Shown here: piece after piece, positions 45,661 to 53,988 of the stretch | How the letters are laid out: each line of letters begins with the position of its first letter | Numbering within the stretch: position 1 is the stretch's first letter | NCBI RefSeq assembly: GCF_002222595.2 | Contig: NZ_CP022413.2 | Span: forward strand, 566,501 to 630,500 | DNA length: 64,000 nucleotides | From: Blautia hansenii DSM 20583 | Lineage (GTDB): Bacteria > Bacillota > Clostridia > Lachnospirales > Lachnospiraceae | Reading direction: 5' to 3' | Position numbers and translations under genes: made by a program | The notes under the pieces: model-generated | Seen by the model: the letters and a program-made list of their open reading frames with translations, nothing else | The model's database searches: none | Told to the model about the DNA's origin: nothing

Positions 45661-45740
45661 TTTTCAAAATGGCATATCATAGGGGTGAGTGGCCGTGATT
45701 ATTTCCATCCAGATATTGTGGAGAATGGTAATATAATAAT
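45661..45740 (+). pseudogene. Relic of a sulfatase 3 gene
   Basis: About 79 bases align without gaps to 35871-35949 of sulfatase 3, near 78 percent identical by eye, including the codons for Asp-Tyr-Phe-His-Pro and GATATTGTGGA. Together with the GH43 relic it shows that this side of the locus once had the same two genes. The rest of the 350-nt gap (45741-45931) is AT-rich leader sequence for importer 2; no clear promoter boxes were recognised. Confidence 0.75.
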
Positions 45741-45931
45741 ACACATAAAATTCCCGAAAACTTTATGAAAAATGTAAAAAAGTAATAAAATATGAAAAAA
45801 GTACAAGAAAAAATACACCCATATATAGATAGTAATAGAAATAGATAAATAATTCATTTATGCAAACGTGGATTTTTGGTACTCTATATTTACAAAAAAC
45901 AACGGAACATTTTTCGTAAAGGAGGAGAATT

Positions 45932-47224
45932 ATGAAAGCAAGAAAAGTAATTGCAATGGGAATGATTGCTGCCATGTCAGTAGGTATGCTGGCAGGCTGC
46001 GGCGGAGACAAAAAGGATGACAAGAAAGAGGATGGCGGAAAGAAAAAACTGACAATCTCTACGTGGGATAACGACACATCACCACAGTTTAAAACAGCCG
46101 TTGATGTATTTAAGGAAAAACATCCTGACGTAGAAATAGAATTTGTGGATACAGCAGCAAACGAATACAACAACAAGCTGACTGTTATGCTTGCCGGAGG
46201 CGATCCGGATCCTGACGTTATCTTCGTAAAAGATATGGGAACACAGATTAGCATGCAGGAAAAAGGCCAGATTGAATGTCTGGACAAATACATAGAAAAA
46301 GATAAATTAGATTTATCCATCTATAACGGAACAGCAGAAGAGCTTCAGATTGACGGAAAACAGTATACACTTCCATATCGTTCTGACTGGTACGTGCTGT
46401 ATTACAACAAAGATTTGTTTGACAAAGCAAACGTTCCTTATCCAAGCAACGACATGACATGGGATGAATACGAAGAGCTGGCACGCAAGATGACAAGCGG
46501 CGAAGGAAACGAAAAAATTTACGGAACACACAATCACAACTGGATGGCTTTAGTATGTAACTGGGCAATTCAGGATGGAAAGAACACATTAGTATCTGAT
46601 GATTACAGCTTCTTAAAACCGGCTTACGAGCAGGCGCTGCGTATGCAGAAGGACGGAATTCTTCAGGACTATGCAACAATTAAAACAGGAAACTTACATT
46701 ACTCAAGTGTATTCCAGCAGCAGCAGTGTGCAATGATGCCAATGGGAACATGGTTCATCGCAAACTTAATTCAGGCACAGAATGCAGGTGAGATTGACTT
46801 TAACTGGGGATTTGCAACCATTCCTCATCCGGAAGGCGTAGAAGCAGGAAACAGCGTTGGCGCTGTAACACCGGTTGCAATCAATGCAAACTCCGACCAG
46901 AAGGATTTAGCTTGGGAATTTGTAAAATGTGCAACAAGCGTAGAAACAGCTGAAAAGCTTGCTGAACAGGGTATTTTAACTGTTGTTCAGAACGATACAA
47001 TTATGGAAAAAGTAACTTCCGTAGAAGGCTTCCCAGAAGGCTGTGCAGAGGCACTGGAATTAAAAGGTATGGTATTCGACAGACCACTGGATAAAAACAT
47101 TGAAAAAATCCGTAAAGCAGTGGAAGAAGAACATGACTTGATTATGATTGGCGAAGAAAGTATTGACGACGGACTTAAAAATATGACAGATCGTGTAAAA
47201 GAGATACGTGAAGCCAATCCGTGA
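45932..47224 (+). CDS. ABC importer solute-binding lipoprotein 2 (CUT1 family 1)
   Basis: This 430-residue protein has a lipoprotein signal ending in MLAGC (Cys23), then a Lys/Asp-rich tether and a family 1 sugar-binding fold (ISTWDNDTSPQF; later GTWFIANLIQAQ). The start follows AAAGGAGGAG. It belongs to a different branch from binding protein 1 and is likely to bind smaller or differently sulfated fragments, since it is followed by GH88 and sulfatases. It is separated from its permeases by a hairpin. Confidence 0.93.
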   Translation: MKARKVIAMGMIAAMSVGMLAGCGGDKKDDKKEDGGKKKLTISTWDNDTSPQFKTAVDVFKEKHPDVEIEFVDTAANEYNNKLTVMLAGGDPDPDVIFVKDMGTQISMQEKGQIECLDKYIEKDKLDLSIYNGTAEELQIDGKQYTLPYRSDWYVLYYNKDLFDKANVPYPSNDMTWDEYEELARKMTSGEGNEKIYGTHNHNWMALVCNWAIQDGKNTLVSDDYSFLKPAYEQALRMQKDGILQDYATIKTGNLHYSSVFQQQQCAMMPMGTWFIANLIQAQNAGEIDFNWGFATIPHPEGVEAGNSVGAVTPVAINANSDQKDLAWEFVKCATSVETAEKLAEQGILTVVQNDTIMEKVTSVEGFPEGCAEALELKGMVFDRPLDKNIEKIRKAVEEEHDLIMIGEESIDDGLKNMTDRVKEIREANP

Positions 47225-47243
47225 TAAATAAAAATAACAAGGG

Positions 47244-47288
47244 ACAGGGCTTTCTGAATGTAGAACGAACACAGACGGAAAGCCCTGT
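47244..47288 (+). other. Stem-loop between binding-protein 2 and permease genes
   Basis: ACAGGGCTTTC (47244-47254) pairs perfectly with GAAAGCCCTGT (47278-47288). No T-run follows. It probably protects the binding-protein transcript, as the hairpin at 31243 does in the other importer operon. Confidence 0.55.
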
Positions 47289-47311
47289 GTTCTGGAAAAG
47301 GAGAAAAGGAT

Positions 47312-48214
47312 ATGGCAATGACAACAAAACAAAAAAGAGTCATAAAAAGTAATCTGATTGGATATTCATTTATTTTACCGAACTTTATCGGGTATTTCCT
47401 GTTTATCTTTGTTCCGGTGGTATTTTCTTTCGTACTCAGCGTTATGAAATGGAACGGTTCTTCCAATACACCAATGGAATTTGTAGGTCTTGAGAACTTT
47501 GTACGTTTGATGGATGACTCCACTTTTAAAATGGCTGTGGGACATACCTTCTACTATGCAATCTTCACAGTACCCCTTACAGTTGCGGCAGCGCTTTTAA
47601 TCGCAGTTTTGCTGAACAGCAAAATCAAAGGAATTGTTGTTTACCGTACTGCATTTTTCTTCCCTTATATTGCTTCTCTTGTAGCAGTAGGTGCAGTGTG
47701 GAACATGCTTTTCATGAAGGACGTAGGTCCAATTAATGAATTTTTAAGAGCAATCGGTATTTCCAATCCTCCGGGATGGGTGGCATCTGTAAAATGGGCG
47801 ATGCCGGCAATCATTATCGTAAGTGTTTGGAAATACATGGGATATTACATGATTGTATATCTTGCAGCTTTGCAGGGGATTTCAAAAGAGCTTTATGAAG
47901 CAGCCAGTCTTGACGGAGCAACAGGCTGGAAAAAACTGAAATATATTACAATTCCGATGTTAAAACCAACGACATTCTTTGTTGTAATTATGTTGACAAT
48001 TCAGTGCTTCAAGGTATTTGACTTGATTTACATTATGACAGGCGGCGGTCCCGGACGTGCAACACAGGTTATGGTAAACCACATTTATGACGCAGCGTTT
48101 ACAAACTTTGAATTCGGATATGCAAGTGCAAGTGCTATCGTATTATTTGCAATCGTGCTTGTAATTACATTAGTCCAGTTCAGAGGTGAGAAGAAATTCA
48201 CAGAGTGGATGTAA
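47312..48214 (+). CDS. ABC importer permease 2A (MalF/UgpA-like)
   Basis: This 300-residue protein has six hydrophobic segments and the EAA loop KELYEAASLDGATGWKK (about 191-207). The phrase YIMTGGGPGRATQVM near the C-terminus is the family signature of CUT1 inner-membrane components. It partners with permease 2B, 12 nt downstream. AAAAGGAG precedes the start. Confidence 0.94.
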   Translation: MAMTTKQKRVIKSNLIGYSFILPNFIGYFLFIFVPVVFSFVLSVMKWNGSSNTPMEFVGLENFVRLMDDSTFKMAVGHTFYYAIFTVPLTVAAALLIAVLLNSKIKGIVVYRTAFFFPYIASLVAVGAVWNMLFMKDVGPINEFLRAIGISNPPGWVASVKWAMPAIIIVSVWKYMGYYMIVYLAALQGISKELYEAASLDGATGWKKLKYITIPMLKPTTFFVVIMLTIQCFKVFDLIYIMTGGGPGRATQVMVNHIYDAAFTNFEFGYASASAIVLFAIVLVITLVQFRGEKKFTEWM

Positions 48215-48226
48215 AGGAGTGACAAT

Positions 48227-49051
48227 ATGAAAGCAGAAAAAAGAAAAAAAATATTGATTTATATAGGTTTGACATTTCTGGCAGTATTGATGATTATTCC
48301 TTTTTACTGGATGTTGATTTCTTCTGTAAAGCTGAATAAAGACGTATTCAGTATTCCAATGGAATGGATACCGAGAAGTTTTCACTTTGAAAACTATCAG
48401 GAAATCTGGGAAAAAATCCCACTTTTGACATTCTTTAAAAATAGTACAAAACTGACAGTAATTACAACCATTATCCAGTTGGCAACAAGCTGCTTTGCAG
48501 CTTATGGATTTGCAAAGCTGGAGTTTAAGGGAAGAGATTTCCTTTTCCTTGCTTATGTAACGACAATCGCTGTTCCATGGCAGGTATACATGGTTCCTCA
48601 GTTTACTATGATGTCCAAATTCGGTTTAAACAATACACATATCGGATTGATTATGCTTCATGCCTTCAGCGCCTTTGGCGTATTCCTTATGAGGCAGTTC
48701 TTCCTCAGTATTCCAAAAGAGCTGTCGGAAGCGGCACGTATTGACGGACTTGGCGAATACGGTATTTTTGCCCGTGTGGTATTACCTTTAGCGAAACCCG
48801 GTATTGCAACCTTAACTATTTTTACTTTTGTAAACGTATGGAACGATTTCATGGGCCCATTGATTTACTTAAACAGTACAGAGTTAAAGACTATTCAGCT
48901 TGGTATTCGTATGTTTATTTCTCAGTATGCCGCTGATTATGCTCTGATTATGGCAGCATCTGTATGTGCTCTGATACCGGTAGTAATTATCTTTATTGCC
49001 TGTCAGAAATTCTTCGTAGAAGGTGTTGCAGCAAGTGGTATCAAGGGCTAA
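48227..49051 (+). CDS. ABC importer permease 2B (MalG/UgpE-like)
   Basis: This 274-residue protein has six helices and the EAA loop KELSEAARIDGLGEYGIF (about 164-181). Its C-terminus FFVEGVAASGIKG is typical for MalG-type permeases. It is followed 14 nt later by the GH88 copy 2 gene, so import and processing are in one transcript. No ATPase is encoded, as for importer 1. Confidence 0.94.
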   Translation: MKAEKRKKILIYIGLTFLAVLMIIPFYWMLISSVKLNKDVFSIPMEWIPRSFHFENYQEIWEKIPLLTFFKNSTKLTVITTIIQLATSCFAAYGFAKLEFKGRDFLFLAYVTTIAVPWQVYMVPQFTMMSKFGLNNTHIGLIMLHAFSAFGVFLMRQFFLSIPKELSEAARIDGLGEYGIFARVVLPLAKPGIATLTIFTFVNVWNDFMGPLIYLNSTELKTIQLGIRMFISQYAADYALIMAASVCALIPVVIIFIACQKFFVEGVAASGIKG

Positions 49052-49065
49052 AAAAGGAGAAAAAT

Positions 49066-50244
49066 ATGGCACAGACATTTGAAAACCTTGAGAAATATCA
49101 GGGGTGCAGTCAGGAAATGATAGAACAGGCAGTTCATCAGGCAACTGCTATTGTAAAAGGTAATTTAAAGGATTTTACAGACTTTTTCCAGTCTCCCAAT
49201 ACAGAAAATGGATTTTATTGGCAGACAGAAAATGTAGAATGGACCACAGGTTTTTGGACCGGTGTGGTATGGCTGGCTTATGAGCTTACAAAGGACGAAG
49301 AATTTAAGAAAACAGGAGAAGTTCACGTAGACAGCTTTTTAAATCGTATTCAGAAAAAAATTGATGTGAATTATCATGACATGGGATTTCTTTACAGTCT
49401 TTCCTGTGTTGCGGCATATAAGCTGTGTGGAAGTGAAAAAGGAAAGGAGGCTGCTATTTTGGCAGCCGACCACCTGCTCACCAGATACAGAGAAAACGGA
49501 GAGTTTATTCAGGCATGGGGAAATGTAGGAGATCCAAAGGATTATCGCCTTATCATTGACTGTCTGTTAAATCTTCCTTTATTATACTGGGCAACAGAGG
49601 TTACAGGAAATCCGGAATATGCTGAAAAAGCATGCAAGCATATTCATACGGCAATGCAATGTGTGTTAAGGGAAGACCATTCCACTTATCATACCTACTA
49701 TATTAATCCGGAAACAGGAAAACCTTCCTATGGCGTAACCCATCAGGGAAATCGAAACGGCTCTGCATGGGCAAGAGGACAGGCATGGGGCGTATACGGT
49801 GTTGCGTTAAGCTATCGTTATCAGCAAAATCCGGAGTACATCCAGATGTTCCGTGATGTAACCGATTACTTTATCGAACATTTACCGGAAGACTTAATTC
49901 CATATTGGGATTTTGATTTTGACACAGGAAGCACAGAGCCAAGAGACTCCTCTTCCTCCGCCATTGTTATCTGCGGTATTTACGAAATGCTTCCGTATCT
50001 GGAAAAAGAAGAAGCAGAGAAATATGGCATGGCAGCAGATAAAATGCTGTGTGCTTTAATTGAAAAATGTGCGGTAAAATCTAAGGAACAGTCCAACGGT
50101 CTTTTGCTGCACGGCACTTATGCCAGAAGCTCCGAAGAAAACACCTGCAAGGACAGAGGTGTGGACGAGTGTAACACATGGGGCGATTACTTCTATTTAG
50201 AAGCCCTCCGAAGAAGATGCGGAACATGGAACCCTTACTGGTAA
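49066..50244 (+). CDS. GH88 unsaturated glucuronyl hydrolase, copy 2
   Basis: The start is ATG at 49066, after AAAAGGAGA; the longer frame overlaps the permease. At 392 residues it is the same length as copy 1, with about 27 substitutions. The catalytic regions YHDMGFLYSLSC, LIIDCLLNLPLLYWA, ARGQAWGVYG and WDFDFDTG are unchanged. Substitutions fall mostly on the N-terminal helix and near the C-terminus. It shares the role of copy 1 but lies behind importer 2, so the two may respond to different regulators. Confidence 0.95.
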   Translation: MAQTFENLEKYQGCSQEMIEQAVHQATAIVKGNLKDFTDFFQSPNTENGFYWQTENVEWTTGFWTGVVWLAYELTKDEEFKKTGEVHVDSFLNRIQKKIDVNYHDMGFLYSLSCVAAYKLCGSEKGKEAAILAADHLLTRYRENGEFIQAWGNVGDPKDYRLIIDCLLNLPLLYWATEVTGNPEYAEKACKHIHTAMQCVLREDHSTYHTYYINPETGKPSYGVTHQGNRNGSAWARGQAWGVYGVALSYRYQQNPEYIQMFRDVTDYFIEHLPEDLIPYWDFDFDTGSTEPRDSSSSAIVICGIYEMLPYLEKEEAEKYGMAADKMLCALIEKCAVKSKEQSNGLLLHGTYARSSEENTCKDRGVDECNTWGDYFYLEALRRRCGTWNPYW

Positions 50245-50255
50245 GGAGGGAAATC

Positions 50256-51635
50256 ATGAAGAAAAGACCAAATTTATTATATGTTTTTCTGGATCAGTGG
50301 AGATATCAGGCAATGGGCTATGCAAAGGAAGATGAAGTGTGTACTCCCCACATGGACAGCTTTGCAAGGGAAAGCCTAGACTGCACAGAAGCAGTGAGCA
50401 CCTTCCCCCTTTGTTCTCCACACCGTGCATCCTTGCTGACGGGAAAATATCCTTTTAGTGTAGGAATGTGGACAAACTGCAAAATCGGATTAAGCGAAAT
50501 TTTAATGTTAAAGCCACAGGAAACTTGTATCGGAAACGTGTTAAAGGATACAGGATACCACACCGGATATATCGGAAAATGGCATTTGGATGCTTCAGAG
50601 CAGAATTTTGAGAAAAATCCTGTTTCAGGAGCAAAGGATTGGGATGCCTACACTCCACCGGGAGAGAGAAGACAGGGATTTGACTACTGGCTCTCCTACG
50701 GCGCATGTGATGAGCATTTAACTCCTCATTACTGGGCAGATACACCAAAGCAAATCAGACCGAACTGCTGGTCACCGGAATTTGAGACGGATAAGGCGCT
50801 GGAATATATGGAAGGAAAGAAACAGCAGGAAGAACCCTTTGCTCTGTTTGTTTCTTACAATCCTCCCCACCTTCCCTATGAGCTTGTGCCTGATAAATAT
50901 TATGAAAAGTACAAAGATATGCCGGTACATTTCAGGGAAAACGTGCCAAAGGAAAAGAGGACTCCGGAGATGGAGACCATTACCAGACAGTATTTTGCAG
51001 CAGTTTCCGGTGTAGATGAACAGTTTGGAAGACTTTTAGATTTCCTGAAGGAAAACCACATGGAGGAAGATACCATTGTGGTACTTTCAGCCGACCATGG
51101 CGAAATGTTAGGTTCTCATGGACGTATGAGCAAAAATGTGTGGTATGAGGAGTCTATCCACATTCCATTGTATATCCGCCAGAAAGGGCGTCTTGCTCCT
51201 GCAAAATATAAGGAGCTGGTAGCAAGTCCCGACCACATGCCTACACTTTTAGGACTGTTGGATATTCCTGTGCCGGATACCTGTCAGGGCTTTAATCATG
51301 CGCCGGGAATACTGGGACAGGAAAATGATGCGCCACAAGATGCGTTTTTATGTTCTTATCCGGGAATGCCGGAAATGGTGGCAGCCTTTGAAAAACAGGG
51401 GTTGAACAGTAAGTGCTATGGCTGGAGGGGTATTCGGACACATACACATACTTTTGTAATAAATAATGGATATAAACCGGGAGAAAAACAGGTGAAAATG
51501 TTGTATAATAATGAAAAAGATCCTTATCAGCAAAATCCTATTATGATTACGGAGCTGAACGAGGAGCTTGCAGCAGATTATGAGAAACGTCTGCGGGAAT
51601 ATTTAGATATGCAGCAAGATCCATTTCTTATGTAA
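50256..51635 (+). CDS. Cys-type S1 sulfatase 4, copy 2
   Basis: The start is ATG at 50256, coupled to the GH88 stop through TAAGGAGG. At 459 residues it is nearly the same as the gene at 38130. CSPHR (Cys53), GKWHLDAS, and SADHGEMLGSHG with KNVWYE are conserved. The few changes, such as GHMGK to GRMSK next to the active-site Lys, could tune substrate preference; that is untested. It is cytoplasmic. Confidence 0.94.
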   Translation: MKKRPNLLYVFLDQWRYQAMGYAKEDEVCTPHMDSFARESLDCTEAVSTFPLCSPHRASLLTGKYPFSVGMWTNCKIGLSEILMLKPQETCIGNVLKDTGYHTGYIGKWHLDASEQNFEKNPVSGAKDWDAYTPPGERRQGFDYWLSYGACDEHLTPHYWADTPKQIRPNCWSPEFETDKALEYMEGKKQQEEPFALFVSYNPPHLPYELVPDKYYEKYKDMPVHFRENVPKEKRTPEMETITRQYFAAVSGVDEQFGRLLDFLKENHMEEDTIVVLSADHGEMLGSHGRMSKNVWYEESIHIPLYIRQKGRLAPAKYKELVASPDHMPTLLGLLDIPVPDTCQGFNHAPGILGQENDAPQDAFLCSYPGMPEMVAAFEKQGLNSKCYGWRGIRTHTHTFVINNGYKPGEKQVKMLYNNEKDPYQQNPIMITELNEELAADYEKRLREYLDMQQDPFLM

Positions 51636-51640
51636 AACGA

Positions 51641-51668
51641 AGAGGCTGTTGCTTAGGCAATGGCCTCT
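51641..51668 (+). other. Intercistronic stem-loop after sulfatase 4, copy 2
   Basis: AGAGGCTGTTGC (51641-51652), loop TTAG, and GCAATGGCCTCT (51657-51668) form a stem with two wobble pairs. It is in the same place as the hairpin at 39510 and shares its loop. Confidence 0.6.
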
Positions 51669-51704
51669 GTTTGCATAAAATAAATACTTATCAGGAGGAA
51701 GATT

Positions 51705-53222
51705 ATGAAGAAAAGACAGGTTATTTTTATTATGACAGATACCCAGCGCACAGACATGCTGGGCTGTTATGGCAATTCCGCAATGGTTACACCGAATTTA
51801 GACAGGTTGGCGGCAGAGGGAATACGATACGATAAAGCCTATACCACACAGCCTGTATGTCAGCCTGCAAGGTCTGCGATTTTTACAGGAAGCTACCCTC
51901 ATTCCTGTGCCGGATGGTCGAACTGTATGGGACTTTCCGATAATGTACAAAGCATTGGACAGCGCTTAAGCGATGCAGGAATTCACACTGCTTATGTTGG
52001 AAAATGGCATCTGGACGGCGGAGATTATTTCGGATTGGGCAGATGTCCAAAGGGCTGGGACGAAGATTACTGGTATGACATGAAATGCTTCTTGGATGAA
52101 CTGACACCGGAGGAAAGATACCGTATTCGCCAGATAGAAAGCATTGAAAAATACAACATTACCGAAGATATGACTTACGGACACCGCTGTGCAGACAGAG
52201 CAGTGGATTTCATTGAAAAACACAAAGACGAAGATTATTTTCTGGTTATGTCCTTAGACGAGCCTCACGGCCCACATATTTGTCCAAAAAAATATGTGGA
52301 TTTGTATAAAGACTATGAGATACCGGTAAAAGAAAATATGAAGGATACGCTGGAGGATAAGCCGGAGCACCACAGAATTTGGGCGGGAGACGAATATCTA
52401 AAGGCATGCCGTGAAGACTTTAAACTCAGTCCAAAAGAATTTTTAGGCTGTAATACCTTTGCAGATTATGAAATCGGCAGGGTTTTGGATGCGGCGGCGC
52501 AATATGAAGATGAGCCGATTATTATTTATACTTCTGACCACGGAGATATGATGTACGGACATTCTCTTACAGGAAAAGGACCTGCTTTATATGAAGAAAT
52601 TACACATATTCCGCTGATGATTAAAGGCTTTGGAAAAGGTGTGGATAAAAATCCTGTTTCTCACATCAACTTAGCGCCTACGATTTTTGATATGTTTGGC
52701 GTGCCAATTCCAAAGATGTTTGAAGGCAGAAGTATCTTTGAGGAAGTGAAAAATCCGGAAGTACGCTGCAATGACTATGTCTTTATGGAATTTGGTCGTT
52801 ATGAGGTAGACCATGACGGATTTGGCGGTTATCAGCCTCTTCGAGGTGCTTTTGACGGACGTTATAAGATGGTAATTAACCTTATGACCAGTGATGAGCT
52901 GTATGATTTGCAGGAAGATCCGCAGGAGATGAAAAACCTGATTAACGAGCCGGGCTATGATGAAATCAGAAAAAGACTGCATGAGGCAATTCTGGACAAC
53001 ATGTATGAAACAAGAGATCCTTTCCGAGGCTATTATTGGGAAGACCGTCCATGGAACCGTATTACAGAATACAAAACATGGGACAGCAGACTGATGACAC
53101 GTCAAAGAGAAAATGAAGAATATGAGCCAAGACAGTTAGATTACGGCACAGGGCTTCCGATGACTTCCGCTGTGAGAAAAAAAGGACAGTCAGATGCCAA
53201 GTTTGCAGGAAAAAAAGAATGA
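51705..53222 (+). CDS. Cys-type S1 sulfatase 5, intact copy
   Basis: This 505-residue protein has no signal peptide and starts after AGGAGG. Cys52 in CQPAR is the formylglycine site. MTDTQRTD supplies metal ligands, followed by GKWHLDGG, DEPHGPH, and TSDHGDMMYGHS with GKGPALYE. The C-terminal region (about 430-505, WEDRPWNRITEYKTW) is missing in the decayed copy at 39581 and shows what that copy lost. Its stop overlaps the next gene's start (ATGA). Confidence 0.94.
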   Translation: MKKRQVIFIMTDTQRTDMLGCYGNSAMVTPNLDRLAAEGIRYDKAYTTQPVCQPARSAIFTGSYPHSCAGWSNCMGLSDNVQSIGQRLSDAGIHTAYVGKWHLDGGDYFGLGRCPKGWDEDYWYDMKCFLDELTPEERYRIRQIESIEKYNITEDMTYGHRCADRAVDFIEKHKDEDYFLVMSLDEPHGPHICPKKYVDLYKDYEIPVKENMKDTLEDKPEHHRIWAGDEYLKACREDFKLSPKEFLGCNTFADYEIGRVLDAAAQYEDEPIIIYTSDHGDMMYGHSLTGKGPALYEEITHIPLMIKGFGKGVDKNPVSHINLAPTIFDMFGVPIPKMFEGRSIFEEVKNPEVRCNDYVFMEFGRYEVDHDGFGGYQPLRGAFDGRYKMVINLMTSDELYDLQEDPQEMKNLINEPGYDEIRKRLHEAILDNMYETRDPFRGYYWEDRPWNRITEYKTWDSRLMTRQRENEEYEPRQLDYGTGLPMTSAVRKKGQSDAKFAGKKE

Positions 53223-53803
53223 TTTTATCCTTACAAGGCTGCATGGGCGTGGGAAAAACCACTGCCCTGCAATATATAGAAAAGAATGTCCCTGATGTAC
53301 ATATCAGTTGGGAAGAAAACAGACATGTGATAGAAGAAGTAAAACGGCGGGGCTTACAGAAAACAAAATATGAAGATTATCTGGAAATTCAAAAGCTGTG
53401 GCTGGAAAATGAGGTAAAAAGGTACGAGAAGGCGCAGCTGTGGGAATGTACCATGATGGATTTCGGAGCAGAGGAAATTGAGTTTTATACCTTGAATTAT
53501 CCCAAAACCATAGGGGCAGACTGGGATGTGGAACATCTTTTGAAAAAAGAGCTGGATGCAGTGAGGGCGTGTATGCCGCAGCGAATTTTATTTTTAGATG
53601 CTTCAGAAGAAACTTTAAGAAAACGGAAAGAAACAGACACTACCCGTTCACGGGAATTTTTTGAATATTATATCCAGAAGCTTTTACCTTTGAAAAAAGA
53701 GTGGTTTCTAAACAGAGCGGATGTGGATATTTTGAACACAGATGGGAAAAGTATCCAAGAGGTGGGAGAAAAGGTAAGAGAGTGGCTGGAAAAGGTACGG
53801 TAA
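53219..53803 (+). CDS. P-loop nucleoside/nucleotide kinase-like protein
   Basis: This 194-residue protein has Walker A GCMGVGKTT (7-15). A conserved acidic/aromatic stretch lies near SWEENRHV, and a LID-like KRKETDTTRSREF lies near 137-149, as in deoxynucleoside-kinase or uridine-kinase-like folds. The family cannot be named more closely. It overlaps sulfatase 5 by four bases, so it is part of the glycan operon. It could phosphorylate a small product or be a passenger. No equivalent follows the copy 1 block, where the IS66 remnant takes its place. Confidence 0.65.
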   Translation: MILSLQGCMGVGKTTALQYIEKNVPDVHISWEENRHVIEEVKRRGLQKTKYEDYLEIQKLWLENEVKRYEKAQLWECTMMDFGAEEIEFYTLNYPKTIGADWDVEHLLKKELDAVRACMPQRILFLDASEETLRKRKETDTTRSREFFEYYIQKLLPLKKEWFLNRADVDILNTDGKSIQEVGEKVREWLEKVR

Positions 53804-53809
53804 GGAACA

Positions 53810-53861
53810 GAATATCTATACATTTTTTTCGGATAAATCTGCTAAAAGTGTATAGATATTC
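53810..53861. repeat. Palindromic dispersed repeat, short copy
   Basis: The inner arms of the repeat seen at 10040 and 57656 are present (GAATATCTATACATTT and GTGTATAGATATTC), but the central part is reduced to about 15 nt and the outer arms are missing. It lies just after the kinase-like gene and may end that operon. The remaining 127 nt up to the sensor kinase show no clear promoter. Confidence 0.75.
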
Positions 53862-53988
53862 ATGCTGTATCGAAGAGTTCCGAATATAAATTCAGTGTTT
53901 CAAGTGTTTGCATGGAGGATTGAATTTACATCCGGAATTGTATAAAAATGGGGAATATGGTAAGATTTTAATAAGTGGGGGGACGGAT

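Larger units (their letters stand above)
49066..53018 (+). repeat. Segmental duplication, copy 2 (GH88-sulfatase-sulfatase)
   Basis: This block matches 36940-40894, 12.1 kb upstream in the same orientation. This copy is intact: the sulfatase 5 gene continues to 53222. Recombination between the copies would remove everything in between. Confidence 0.9.
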
